A DNA stretch of 64,000 nt, taken from assembly GCF_029168945.1 (NCBI RefSeq), contig NC_083605.1, forward strand, positions 7,137,280 to 7,201,279, read 5' to 3'. Shown here one piece after another: positions 11,525 through 24,500 of the stretch. Numbering within the stretch: position 1 is the stretch's first letter; the number at the start of each line of letters is the position of its first letter. Source of the DNA: Cannabis sativa. Its lineage: Eukaryota; Streptophyta; Magnoliopsida; Rosales; Cannabaceae. Both the position numbers and the translations under genes were made by a program. The notes beneath the pieces were generated by a model. It ran no database searches. It saw only the letters and a list, made by a program, of their open reading frames with translations, and was not told the DNA's origin.

Positions 11525-14500
11525 TCAAAGAATAGATGTTACCCGTACAGAGTTATCGGCTGATCCAGTCAAGAAAATGGGCAAGGTCGGGTGCCAATCT
11601 ACTGTGGTTATAGCAGAAGTGTGGGCAAGAGTTCTTAACCCATTTGTGTAATCTCGAACCTGATTCAATTTTATAGAACATAAACAACAACAATAATACT
11701 AATAACAGTAACAGTATTAAAAAGGAACCACAAGGGTAAAGAGATTGACCTGATAAATGGGCGCTCTTACTAAACCAGATGTTGTCAATAGTCTTCTCCC
11801 ATTAGCATCTAATGCCATTTCATGTCTACACTGTTTTGAGATCTCAGGATCACAGAACCTACACAAGGAAAGCACACAAAATTTACTAAGCAAATCTTGT
11901 AAAATAAGCAAGGTAGTCGATAGGGTTATGTTGTGCCAAGAAATGGAGGACCTGCTACAATTTTTTGACCAAAGGACTTGACCTTGATTGTGCAAGCTCC
12001 ATTCTAAAATCTGGCATGAAAAAGCCAAAACTACAAGGTTAAAACTTTTTTTTTTAAAAAAAGGAAAATTTTAACTACATATTTGGATTCACCGACATCA
12101 TTATTTTTCAACACAGTTACGATGATACTTACCTTTCCTTCCGCTCCCAAACTGAAAATGCTGGTTTCATCGGGTCCAAAGAGAATAGAGCTTATGGCAG
12201 AATCATGTGCAGGCCACCCAGTAATTTGAAGACCCGCAGACATGTCTTTCTTTAGTTAAGGTTTATGTAACTATCCAGAATAAAGCAAACAACCTCAAAC
12301 ACATAACTACAAGTTACAACTCACTAAAGTGCCTATTCAGAATGTCCCGGACATTAAAATACTAATTAGAAAAAAAAAAGTTTTACGATTTATATAAAGA
12401 TACAAAACAAAAGCAATAAGGATACCAAACATGTGAATCATTCCGTCAGTTGCTGCAGCTGCTAAAATCTTCCCGTTGTGATTGAAACTTAGGGATGTAA
12501 TGGCAGGTGGATCTTTACCAAGAGGAAGAACTGTCTTCATGACAACCAATGATTATAAGGCATGCATTACAAAAATGAAAGTTAAATGTATTCGTTATTT
12601 ATTACAAGGGTCTCGGTCAATCCAACACATACCATAGCCTTCCATGTCTTCATGTTCCATACAGTTAACGAAGCAAAACCCAAATTATCTACATAGCTTG
12701 AACCGTATCTACAAAAAGACAATGTCCCTTATTTCATCACACCACTTGAATACAAAATATAAAACAATTAGATTTCAACCTTTCCAATTTTAGGATGAAA
12801 AAAATGTCATCAAAACTACTAACCCAAATAAATATCTAGTTCAATATAATGTCATTTATTAAAGTGTTGTACTTAAAGAAAATACATACCCTCTTGATGC
12901 TGCTGCAGAAACAAAAATTGGTTCTACAGGACTACACTTTATATCCAAGACACTGCAACAGACAACAGAGTGGGAGTAAGCAGAGCCGACATATTAGAAG
13001 CATTGGTAATAGTTAGATACATAAGTTTGATTTCGGAGAGGACCTTGGAAATGCTTCAGTTGTCTTGAGGTCACAAACAACTCTCTTTGCATCAACATTC
13101 CATGCTTTAATGCCTCCATCAGCAGTGCCTATGAGAAGCTTTTGTCAAGAAGAACCACAACACTTAATAAAGGTATTTTCAATTTAAAATAGTTACATCA
13201 TCTTTCTGCTGTTTAAACATAGATAGACTTTAGTTAAAAATTCCAATTTTACATACCAATCGGTCAGATTTACATTCCCAGTCAAGTGACATAATCTCTG
13301 CTCCGCAATAAATTGTTGCATTTCTTGATGCTGGGGTAGATGAGTCATAAGTCCAAATCCTATGTTTGACATGGGACAGCAATCATTAAAAATGTATTTA
13401 CTAAGAAAATAAATTCAGAGGAGTTAAAATAGAATGACAAGTTACGCCTTCTCTAGACCTCTATAATAATAAGTAATAACCTAGTCAAAAGTCAAAAGTG
13501 TGGGACAGTTGCATGAGTTCAATCCAGAACCATCAATTGAACCATCTACAAATATTTTACATGCCTATACAGAATATTGATTATAATTCTAAGAATAATG
13601 TTCAAACTTTACAAAAAATAGCTCATCAATAATGTTTGAATACCCATTAAAGCATTGTGAGCTTTTATATCATTTTATTACTGATATGGGTATTTAAATT
13701 TTAATGGTATTTTTAGTAGATTGAGTTTTCTAATTTATTGTTTGAATTATATTCAACATACTGTACATACTTGTAAAAAAACCCTTTAGATTTAAGATTT
13801 TCGTACATGATAAAGACTAGAAAACAATAGATATTGGTGAACTTAGCTAATATTTATTTTTTTCACGGTGATCTTAGTTAATAATGCCATCATTTTTTTT
13901 TCTCTCACGATTAGAACTTTACAAAATGTACCTGACTGTCCCATCCGTAGAAGCACTGGCTATGTTGTTCCCAGAAGCAGAAAAGCGGCAGCGACTAATA
14001 GGACTAGTGTGACCCAAAAATGTCTCCTACATATCATTATCTCCAAAAAGTTAAGTAAACACAGAAAAACTAGCAAAGTAAATAATATTTCAATCTAAAA
14101 ATAATCTGCAAATGCAAAGGACGGAAAGTACGAGATAAACTTGTGTAGATGCAAATGCCTTTATAAGCCATTTTACCTGAAAATCAACTTTCACTTCTGG
14201 TAATTCTTCTCCATGGCTATCCCCACCCTTTTCTGCCACAACAAGACTCAATTATTACTCATCGAAGAAACATAAAAGGTTAACAGCCTATTGGCTTCTC
14301 AAACTATCCTACTGCATTTAAAGTACATTATTAACAAAACAAATAGTCAGCACTCAGTGCAACTGTGGATAACTTTTAGCTGTGTAGTTGAAAATAGCTA
14401 CAACAACATTCTCAACACACAAGTGAATGAAATTAATGAAGAAAGGTAATATACCAACATGGGAACCATCTAACAATGGATTGCTATCACTAGTCCCACT

Positions 14501-15948
14501 ATCCCTTGCATGAAAATTTGATGAAGAGCTTAGGTTGTAGCCAGATTTTGAAGGGGAAACCTCGTGTTGATTTCCTACTGGTGCAGCAGCAACCACCTCT
14601 TGATGTAAGTCTGCTTCATCAATTTGTGGAGTGGCGGGAAAATAGGCTTCTAAAGTGTCTTTCGACAAAAGAACATTTTCCTCATGCACAAAACTTGATG
14701 AGCTTTTGGCTACATCGGAGTTTGCATCAGTAAACGGCGAAACATTACTGAACTCCAGAAGGCAAACACAAGATCATTACATCATACATATAATACATAT
14801 TATAGTCTGTAAGGGAAAACACAAAAACTAAAAAACAGAATATATATACACCTCCTTCGATGGCTTAGCTGAGCCTCCTTTTCCTCTAATAAAGCCTGAA
14901 GTTCTGACAACTTAAGATTAAGTTGCTTGATGTCTTTCTTTAGACGGTTAACAGTATTCTTCTCTGAACTGATTTTCAATAAGGCAGGGATGTGTGGCTT
15001 AGTCAAGGAAACATTTTTCAAATCTCATTTAGTACTAAACTGTCATAAATGGGAACAAATATTTTTTAATATTGACTATTATCAATAGTAAATTATAATA
15101 TAATGAGTCTAGTAGTAACTTCAATGAAAACAATATTAGAGCAAAAAATACATGTACCGTACTCATTTTTAAAGGTTGATTTCCACCAAGAAACATATCA
15201 AATGTTCATCTGACTAGAATAGACTATGTTTTCATGCGTCAAAAATTTAATTGTGTGGTGAACAGTGCTTAAATCACTAATAATATAAAACATTTTCCTT
15301 CATAAGGAAAGTTCCTGCGAAAAACTTTTCTGAAAGGATATGAGTACCATTGAAGATCACACTAAAGAAGTTCCTCACAGAAAGATGCAAGGCTTCAAAC
15401 CACTCTCTAGAGAAATAGGTGCGAAACTCAGGATCCAAGCTTGGATTCTTTATATATGGAATAGCTGCATCACATTCGACCAATCATATAAATGAAACAG
15501 AGAATAAAACATTACAATGCATCATAAAAAAAACAACAAAGAGACAAAAAAACCCACCAAACCAGGGAGTCCAATCCTGCCCCCTTTGGAGCAAGTCATT
15601 TCCATTCATGCCATAAAACTCCACAACTTTATCCTTCCTTCCCGATTGTACAGCGTAAACAATGTAATAGCGTAAAATAGAGACCTCCAACTTACTCAGA
15701 GTATCAATATACACTCTATCAGTAGATGAAGAGAGACAGTTCTTGAAAAAACTTAACAGACCAACCAATTTCTCGGCTTGAAAAGTAGGAACATAAACTG
15801 AAAATATTAAATCCAGAATCCTATCCACTTGAAACCCTTTACCGATATCAGTCGATAGTTCAGAATCATAAGCTTGCAAAGTGTTGGTAAATCCTCTAAA
15901 AACTAGGAACTCCCTCACAAGCTCCTCAGCATACAGCATATTCTCCAT
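11525..15948 (-). CDS. WDR91-like WD40-repeat protein (15 coding exons, 653 aa)
   Basis: Plant homologue of WD repeat-containing protein 91. In animals WDR91 is a Rab7 effector that dampens PI3-kinase activity on endosomes; a plant role is inferred, not shown. Exons, 5' to 3': 15948-15558, 15464-15342, 14993-14852, 14747-14455, 14232-14177, 14026-13932, 13359-13257, 13138-13044, 12952-12890, 12708-12633, 12534-12426, 12245-12133, 12010-11952, 11858-11750, 11659-11525. They sum to 1962 nt and all junctions stay in frame. Residues 1-170 form the helical N-terminal region, about 175-218 a coiled coil (KKDIKQLNLKLSELQALLEEKE), then a Ser-rich linker. From about 335 to the end come WD40 blades with motifs such as GHTSPISRCRFS, TVDWHPTLPIFLTGSADNSVRV. 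Intron 2 is AT-AC (listed separately). A likely 5'UTR intron spans 15952-16323, with the first noncoding exon from about 16400 to 16324. Confidence 0.93.
14994..15341 (-). other. U12-type AT-AC intron (intron 2 of the WDR91-like gene)
   Basis: On the minus strand the intron begins ATATCCTTT (15341-15333), identical to the minor-spliceosome 5' splice-site consensus. It ends in AC at 14995-14994. A TTCCTTGAC motif (15010-15002) matches the U12 branch-site consensus TTCCTTRAY, with the presumed branch A nine bases before the last intron base. Splicing here joins ...FNGT-H-IPALLK... in frame, the continuous sequence expected of the family. The only nearby GT donor (15347-15346) joins out of frame to every AG I could find. 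Length 348 bp. Confidence 0.88.
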
Positions 15949-16410
15949 CCTCTTTTGCTATACCAATAGCAAAAGTAAAATTCATTATGTTCATTGCTTG
16001 TAATTTTGACACAAACAAATATTGCACAACACATTGAACCCTAGTAAAATTGTGACAAAGTAGAAAAAAACTAAATTTGTTCACATACATCATAATTCAA
16101 ATACTGATGGTGTTCTCGTAATAAATGTACAATAATAACTGAAATTGTAAATGAAAATATGCAATGTGCAAGTAAAAGGAGGAGAGAAAATGAATAAAAT
16201 ATAACAATTTGAAAAGGAAAGGAAATTGAAGAGACCTAATCTAGGGTTTAATGAATTCAAAATTTCAACAGACCTTTACAATATGGTCTGGTGTAAAAGA
16301 AGGAAAGAGAAAGAGAGCTGTACCTTTGGGAGCTGCAAAAGGGTTGGTCGATCTATGGTTGCAGAGACTTCGAATTGAGCTTTTCCAGAAACCAAACATC
16401 TAGCAACGAA

Positions 16411-17056
16411 ACCAGTCCCTTAACCACGGTACCCGACCCGAACAACGCTGCGAAAATAACTCGGGTCTAAGCTAACCCAAACCCTTTTGATAATTACACT
16501 ACATACTTGAAATTTCCAACTTTTTTACTTTTACATTGTGGAGTAAATTTTTTTTTTTTTAAATACTGTGTACTGTGTTAAGTTTTCAGTGTTGTTCCAC
16601 TATTGTTTTCAGTTATTCTGTTTTGTGTTCCATTGTTGTTTTATAAAAATATAGTATTTTTGAAAAGATTTCCTTGCGACAGTATTTTTGTAAAAATTAA
16701 CCCAAATTTCGGTATTTTTGTAAATTTCCCTTTATTTTATTGAGAAATCAGCCCATATACTATTCTTTAACCTTTTGTTTTTATATATTTTTACTATATG
16801 GGTTATTCTGCTAGTTTTTATGTAGGTTAATATATGAATTTCAGTTATAATTTAAGTTGTTCCGTTAGTTTCTACGTAGATTCTTATGTGAATTTCGATA
16901 AAAAGGCAAAAAAAAAAATATTTTAAAATATAAAAATGAAAAAAATCTTATTTTATTTTATTCTAAAAAAAATTAAATGAACAAAAAATTTATTAGTACT
17001 GTCGATTAATCATTTAATATTTTCAATATTAAATATTTGTTTATTCGAGCGTGTGA
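16411..17056. other. Intergenic, no gene seen
   Basis: AT-rich sequence upstream of the WDR91-like gene and before the LINE fragment. It contains a phrase repeated twice, 'gttccattgttgtttta' and relatives, and short A/T runs. No promoter motif for a + strand gene could be defended. Confidence 0.5.
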
Positions 17057-17792
17057 TGCTCTCTCCTTGCTCCCATAGCGAAGAGGAAGAAGGTTGCATT
17101 GAAGCTTGTTTCAGTTGCTGCGAGTGTTGTGAAAGAGAAGATTGAGCTGCCTTTAATCCAAGAAAAAGATGCCTCTGCTCATATGAAGGTCTTCTTGGAC
17201 CTTTGCGACGAACTGGAGACTGATTTGAAGGAGGCAGAGGATGGTCCCAGCGGTGTGAAATTGACCCCTAGGTCTGCTAGTTGGGCTGATGAAATGGAGA
17301 AGACGAATTATCAAGCTTCGGTAAAGGTTGTGTGGAGTAAATTTAATGTGAATCAGGTGAGAACTCCTTCTTCCCAGTCAAATTTTATCGAAGCTTTGAA
17401 AATTGGTGACCAGGTGGTTGCCATATTGGATTTAGAGAAAGTTAAAATAGAGGCTTCGTACTGGAGGTCTTCAATTGTTTATATAGTTTTGGGGGCGAAT
17501 CCTCCGTTTAGGGTTTTTGAAGGGTTCATTAAGAGAATTTGGGATAATTTTGGTGTAGAAATAATTGAGAGGATGCATTCTGGATTTACTTTGGTCATCT
17601 TTAGAGATGAAGTAACTAGGGATGTCATTCTTGAAACTGGAGTCATCCATTTTGATAAAAAAAAAAAAAAAACAGTGGTTCTTAGACCATGGTCTAATGA
17701 TATGGACACATCTCATATAGTTAGATCAGTTTCAGTGTGGGTAAGGTTGAATAGATTGGGTCTTCAATATTGGGGAAAGAAGAATTTGAGTG
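17057..17792 (+). pseudogene. LINE ORF1 fragment with DUF4283 domain
   Basis: An open frame from just after a stop at 17054-17056 reads through SASWADEMEK, a typical pre-domain motif of plant LINE ORF1 proteins. It then enters a DUF4283 domain: VLGANPPFRVFEGFIKRIWDNFG, FDKKKKKTVVLRPW, VSVWVRLNRLGLQYWGKKNL. These ORF1 proteins bind nucleic acid during retrotransposition. No in-frame ATG precedes the domain, so it is 5'-truncated. At 17793 an LTR interrupts it, and the last 17 residues of the open frame are LTR sequence. An A13 run inside the Lys stretch (17660s) is a likely slippage site. The zinc-knuckle part and ORF2 are absent. Confidence 0.8.
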
Positions 17793-18918
17793 TGTTGGAA
17801 CTATTTTACCAGGAACTTAGATCTACTCACAAGTATGTTGATTAACAACCTAAATATGAACTTCTAAAACGAATATAAATAAACACATATAAAGTATGAT
17901 AAACCTTACATTGAGTGCAGCGGAATAATATGTCTCCATCCACTCAGATCTCTAACCCTTGATTCCTTTCTGTTGCAGAGTATAATCAAGATCTAAGCCT
18001 GAATGTCCTTCTTTGTTGACTCTGAATTCTTCACAGTCTTCCTCACTATGATTGATGTACTACTTGCTGTGTGTGGGCACTACTCTATCACTTAGAGGAA
18101 TTTCGAAACAGAGAAGAAGAAAGAAAGAGAGAGTGGCGGCTCAGGAAATTTTCTGTGAAAGGAAAAGAATGCAATTGTGTAGTCTGTGTTTCCTGAAGCC
18201 TTTACCTTCTATTTATAGAATACCACACAGGGTTAGGGTTGAATTACTTGGCATTAAAAAATGAAAAATTAAATGATAAAGGGCAACTATAGTGGCCGGC
18301 CATGGCATTATGGAAACAAGCCTTCAGTTTTGCAACTTTCCTATTTTATCATTTATGTTTCTCATTTTCTCAAAAACTGTCAATTTTCACATTCACACAT
18401 TCAACCATATAAATGTCAATTCTAACTATTTAATAACTATAATTAATTATTAAATAATATTGTCATTTATTATATTTATTAATTAAGCTAATCAAAGTTT
18501 CTTAATCAATAAATATACCCTATAAATTCTCTATTACAGTTTCGCCCTTAATAAGTGATAAATTCACAAATAGACATAGTCTAACTTGAGAATTATAATT
18601 GATTAATTAAAACCAATTAAATAAGTCTTACAAGTAATATTGTCTCAACTAGTGTGGGGACCATGGGTCTATATATCCGAGCTTCCAATAAGCAGATCAA
18701 GAATTTACATCAAATTCACTAACTTATTAATTCTTCGTTGAATCACGCATAGAACTTAGAATTGCACTCTCAGCTATACAATTCTATATGTTCCACCATA
18801 TAGATACGTCATTAATTATCCATTGTTATAATCCTAATTTGATCAATGATCCTCTATATAGATGATCTACACTGTAAAGGGATTAAATTACCGTAACACC
18901 CTACAATGTATTTTATCC
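17793..18918 (-). mobile_element. LTR family A, copy 1, truncated
   Basis: Begins 'tgttggaactattttacc' and runs collinear with copy 2 (19327-21205) and copy 3 (44730-46582) through 'tgtattttatcc' near 18918, where it breaks off. The remaining ~740 bp of the LTR are absent. A TATA box (minus-strand CTATAAATAG, + strand 18209-18218) shows the LTR is transcribed toward lower coordinates. It inserted into the DUF4283 LINE fragment; because the far end is lost no TSD can be checked. Confidence 0.85.
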
Positions 18919-21530
18919 CATCGGTACGGCTAGAGTATGACTAGCGTACCGAGTATAGGCTGATATTATGGTCGATGGTAATGTACTGTTTGACTGTATC
19001 ACATCAGGCTAGAGTATGACTAGCAGCTAGAGTATGACTAGCGTACCGAGTATAGACTGATATTGTAACACATCGGTAAGGCTAGAGTATGACTAGCAGC
19101 TGGAGTATGACCAGCATACCGAGTATAGGCTGTTACTCTGTCAAAAGTACCGTCGTACGAACATTCGAGACTCAGTACCGTGTGGGACCCAGGGATTAGG
19201 GTTGTGGTCAGGGGTATGGGCGTCTGATCATAACCCGGGATATATGTATGTTTTATGATTTATGCTTTTCTTACTGAGTCTGTCGACTCACAGTGCTATG
19301 TTTATGTGTAGGTAAGGGCAAGGCCATGTTGAAATTTATTTTACCAGGATCTTAGATCTACTCACAAGTATGTTTATTAACACCCTAAATATGAACTTTC
19401 TAAAACGATGAAATAAACACGTATAAAGTTTAAGAAACCTTACATTGGGTGCAGTGGAATTAAATGACTCCTTCCGTTCAGATATCTAGCCCTTGATTCC
19501 TTTCTGTAGCAGAGCATTATCAATATCTGAACCTGGATCTCTTTCTCTGAGTCTTTTATGCTGAAACTCCTTCTTGCTGAAAGCCTTTCTTCACGATCTT
19601 CCTCACTATTATTGAGGTATCACTTGCTGTGTGTGGGCACTATTCTCACACTAAGATTTTCGAAATTGAAAGGGAAGAAAGAGAGAGGGAGTGGTCGGCC
19701 AAATAGGGAGAGAGAAGGCTCAGGTTTTTCTGAATCAGAAGTGTAATTTTCCTGAAGCCTTCACTATCTATTTATAGCATTCCACTAGGGTTAGGTTTGA
19801 ATTATTTGGCATTAAAATAATGAAAATATCAGTTTAAAATGCCTACAAAAGTGGCCGGCCATGCTTAGTGGATTTGGGCCTCACTTTTTGCAATTTTGCA
19901 GTTTTATCTTTTCTGCATCTGATTTTCTCAAAAACGCCAATTTTCAAATTCAACCATTTAAATGCCAATTCTAACTATTTAATAACTATAAATAATTATT
20001 AAATAATATTGTCATTTATCATATTTATTAATTGAACCATACAAAGTATCATAATTAACAAATATGCCCCTAAAACTCTTTCTTTACAATTTCGCCCTTA
20101 CTTAGTGAAAATTTCACAAATAGACATAGTCTAATTTGAGAATTATAATTGATTAATCAAAACTAATTATATGAGTCTTACAAGCAATATTATCTCAACT
20201 AGTGCGGGGACCATGGGTCTATATAACCGAGCTTCCAATAAGTAGATCAAGAATTTATTACTAAAATTCACTAACTTATTAATTCTTCGTTGAATCCACG
20301 CATAGAACTTAGAATTGCACTCTCAGTTATATAGAATGCTCTATATGTTCCACCATATAGACACATCATTAGTTATCCATTGTTATAATCCTAATGTGAT
20401 CAATGATCCTTTATATGAATGATCTACACTGTAAAGGGATTAGATTACCGTAACACCCTACTATGTATTTTATCCTTAAAACACTTGACCCCGCATAAAT
20501 GATATTTCAGCTTATGTGAAATGAGTACTCCACCATTTATGTTCGTTTGGTCAAGCTCGAAGGAGATCAACCTTTGCTTACTATTCGCCAGATAGAAGCT
20601 ATAGATTCCATGTTTATGTTAGCGCTCCCACTCAATTGCACTACCGTGTTCCCAAAATGCACGTATCACCCTGACCTAAAAGTAGGCTTAACTAACAAAT
20701 CAAAGAACATGAATAGCCTTTCAAGATTGAGCCTAATCATAACAGGATTAAAAACATTTGATCTAGGATCAACTAGGCGATATTGACTTGAATAGATATT
20801 ACGGTAAGTTTAATAAATCTAAGTCAAAGTTCAATATCGGTCCCTTCCGATGCATACTCCATGCATCCAACCTGAGCTTTACTTTAACCAATGCTCTGGA
20901 AAGAACATAGCACTTCTCCAAATGCAAGTAAACTCTGTTGTAGATTATCATATCAGTAAAACCCTATGTCTGATAAATCTAGGAAACTTTATTCACATAG
21001 TCATGTTTACTTTCCAATGTGTTGACGGCATAATAAACAGGATCAAGTATGTGAAAAGGGTTTCAGATGAATTCATACATTATGTACATATAATCATGAA
21101 ATAAATCATGTGAACCATGCAACATTAAATGTTATTTCTGATCTATATTAATAAGCAAATCTGATTATATTGAAATGAGTTTTATTTAGGGCATAAAACC
21201 CAACAGGCCAAAGCTGAGGAACCGTGAGGACGAGCCGATGAAGATTGTACATGTCGAGGCGGTTAGGCCTGGAGCGTACGATCCTCGAGACATCAGGGCT
21301 TCTGTAATTAGTCGCTGAGCGACAAGTATTTTGTAATAGACAGTGAACTTTTTGTAAAGTATTTTGTAAATGGGATCCCAAAGTATTTTGTATGAAATGT
21401 TATAAGTATTTAATTAAATAAGCAAAATTTTAATTAATCACGATTTCCATAAACCTCGTTGATTAACAACGAGCTGCACAATACGTTTAAAAATCACGTA
21501 AACACGCCTATGCTAGTTAGGGTGTTACAG
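18919..21530 (+). mobile_element. Ty3/gypsy-like LTR, 5'-truncated, split by LTR family A copy 2
   Basis: Two pieces, 18919-19326 and 21206-21530, become continuous if copy 2 and one copy of its TSD ggcca are removed. The left piece has an internal repeat: 'gctagagtatgactagc' occurs about four times, with 'gtaccgagtatag' between. The right piece ends 'gttagggtgttaca', a TG..CA-type LTR end, directly abutting copia pol sequence at 21531. The stretch 'cttactgagtctgtcgactc' before 'gtgtaggtaagggcaag' resembles plant chromovirus LTRs. The 5' end is missing. Confidence 0.65.
19327..21205 (-). mobile_element. Solo LTR family A, copy 2 (1879 bp, TSD ggcca)
   Basis: Starts 'tgttgaaatttattttacc' and ends 'gggcataaaacccaaca'. 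It is flanked by perfect 5-bp direct repeats ggcca (19322-19326 and 21206-21210). There is no internal domain or second LTR, so this is a solo LTR left by LTR-LTR recombination. TATA box at + strand 19768-19777 on the minus strand. The superfamily cannot be told from an LTR alone; many plant copia elements have similar ends. Open frames inside are not genes. Confidence 0.9.
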
Positions 21531-24500
21531 GAGTAGACCATTGTGATACTTTTTCTCCTGTTGCTAAACTCGCATCTATTCGACTGTTCCTTTCCATGGC
21601 AGCTACTCATCATTGGCCTTTGCATCAGCTTGATATTAAAAATACTTTTCTTCATGGAGATCTTGAGGAAGAAGTCTATATGGAGCAACCTCCTGGGTTC
21701 GTTGCTCAGGGGGAGTTATGTAATAACCAAAATATTAAGTTATTATTTTCTATTACGTTAGTCTAGATAACTCGATGTGGAAATAGTGATTTAAATAAAA
21801 TATGTTATTAACTCATTAAAAAAATAATAATAATAGTATTCTTTAAAATTTGTAAGAATAATTATGTCATTTTTCTAATTTAGACTTATCTAATTGATTA
21901 TGGGCTTAAAGATTTAGTCCATGTTTGGACTTATAAAGTTAGGATGTGATATATTATTATTGTTACTATTATTATTATTATCATTATAAAGTTACTAGAA
22001 TTCTTTATGATGTACCATTCTTGATATAATAAATATGTAATAGTAATAATATCTATAGAATTTATATGAGAGATAAGTCTTATTTTAAATTAGTGATAGT
22101 AATAATAGGTGGCAAGGCTTTGAGTTAGTCTTGGTCATTATGAGAGACATGTATATAGTTTTAGTTGAGAGATAATGGAGCTAAAATTTTGCTAATTAAG
22201 TTTTAGTCTTTGCATGAAATGTGTATCTCAAATTCAAAATTTATCATTAGTTAGAATACATAATTGTGCACGTGGGGCCATGGAAGTTGAGAATCACTCA
22301 CATATATTATGCAGTTAATACAATTCAAAACCTAAGCTAACTAGTCTACACGTGGGAGCCAATGGAGTGGAGGAGGTTGATAACTTGAATGAATTCAAAT
22401 TTGAAAGCATTTTATATACCCGACTAATATGAGATTGATTCACTTGACCGAGTATGGTGGGAAGTTAGGAGGTTTAGTTATTTATTAATTCATTTTAAAT
22501 CTTAACTTAGGTTAGCTAGAGACCTATATATAGAGCTTTGGGTATTCATTCTTCACTCATTACTTAAGCTATCACCTATCAAAGATTACTCTCTCTTTCT
22601 CATCTCTTGCTACTACTCACTATTTCGTCTTTTATGCCATAATATTCATTGCTTATTACCTCACCCCACCATCAATACCATCATCCTTCATCATTTTCTC
22701 TATCATCCTTTTTACAATTTCTTTTTTTATCATTTCACCATCCTCTCAAACACTATTCCTAACCAATTATTTCATCTCCATCATTCTTGTCATACTCACA
22801 TATCACCACCACCAACCTCTTACTTATTTATATATAGATACTCCACTATTATTTACTTATATATATCAACATCATCATCACCATTATTTTCCTGCCAGAT
22901 TTCCTTTTTAATCTAAGGTATCATTCTATAATTTTAAATTTGTAGATTCAATGTTAAGGTCTCGTATATATATATATATATTTATATATACCATTGTAAT
23001 ATGTTCTAATTAATAAATATGAAATTTAGGTTTTTCATAAGATACTTTTTGGTTCTCAAGGATCACTTTTGCAATCAAGCTAGGATCTCCACAATCGAGG
23101 TAAGGAAATTAAGTAGAAAAATATACGTTTTCTGTATGTAATAACATTCATAGAAAGAGTGGGAATAGTAAAAGAGAAGTTAACTAAGGTCTTCTGCCTG
23201 ACTCTTTATTGTTTGTTATTTAATGTACTGTATAATATATATTTAAATAATATGTTTATAAGATTCATGTTATTTATGTATGTTTACAGTATTAGAGCAT
23301 GACCATTGCTAAAGATATATATTTAAATAATATGTTTATAAGATTCATGTTATTTAGGTATGTATGTAAATAGTGTGTTTATAAGATTCACATTATTTAG
23401 TTATGATTGTTTTGTTATTTAAATAATGTATAGTAGTTTGACATTATTTAAATTAGGCAGATTATAGTTTGTATGACATGGTTTGACTGAGAAGATAATG
23501 GTTAAATACTTGACTGTCGGGTCTATGTGGTAGATAGGGGGCCATTTAGTAGTGGATACGATTTTACTGAACCCAACCCTCCGCCATGTAGTCCAATAGC
23601 TCGAGTTTATTTGCCAAAGTCGGACTTGGGCATAATCATTATTATGTGATCTAGCTTAGAATCTAGTTATTAGTTACTAGTGATAAAATTAAGTTTATGT
23701 ATTGCTACTTGTCTAAATATGTGCATGTATGTTTAGTTGTGTTTTATTTTTATTTATGTGACTACCTGACACACATTTCCTTACTAAGTTTAGTAGCTCA
23801 CCCTTATTAAATTACCATGTGCAGACCAAAGTAACTGAAAGTTTAGAATGCCGGTGGCGAGTGGAACTTTGGACGCTTGTGTGTGTGAACTCGCTGAGGG
23901 CCATATAACTGCAGGCGGTCTAGGGCGCTCTATTTATTTATTTACGTTATTAAATTAATGTCGCAATTATTTTAGTTATTATTTATTATGTCTTTTGTAC
24001 GAAAACTGGCCAGCTGTGAATATTTTCAAGTATTAAATAAGAATGCGACATTATGATTTTCCGCGTTTAACGCTTGTAAATAAAATTAATATTTTTATAA
24101 AAGTACGGGCGTTACAAGTTAGGGAAAGTTTATCGTCTTCGCAAGTCTTTATATGGATTGAAACAAAGCCCTCGTGCTTGGTTTGGTAAATTTAGTCAGA
24201 CTGTTGAGAAATTTGGTTTGTTGAAAAGTAAGTCAGATCATTCTGTTTTCTATAAAAGATCAACTGCTAGCATCATTTTGTTAATAGTGTATGTTGATGA
24301 CATCGTTATTACTGGAAATGATACTAAAGGCATCTCATCCCTTAAGTCTTTCATTCATACCCAGTTTCACACGAAGGATTTAGGAGCGCTCAAGTATTTC
24401 TTGGGTATTGAAGTTACTCGAAGTAAACAAGGTATTTTTTCTGTCTCAAAGGAAGTATGTACTTGATTTGTTAACTGACATAGGAAAATTAGGAGCAAAA

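Noticed and set aside
15344..15350. GT donor (AATG/GTACTC) for WDR91-like intron 2
   Set aside because: It leaves phase 1, and every nearby AG acceptor puts IPALLK out of frame. The AT-AC pair one codon downstream fits both frame and U12 motifs.
20547..21104. Open frames within LTR family A copy 2
   Set aside because: They are not conserved in frame in copy 3 (44730-46582), so they are chance frames in an LTR.
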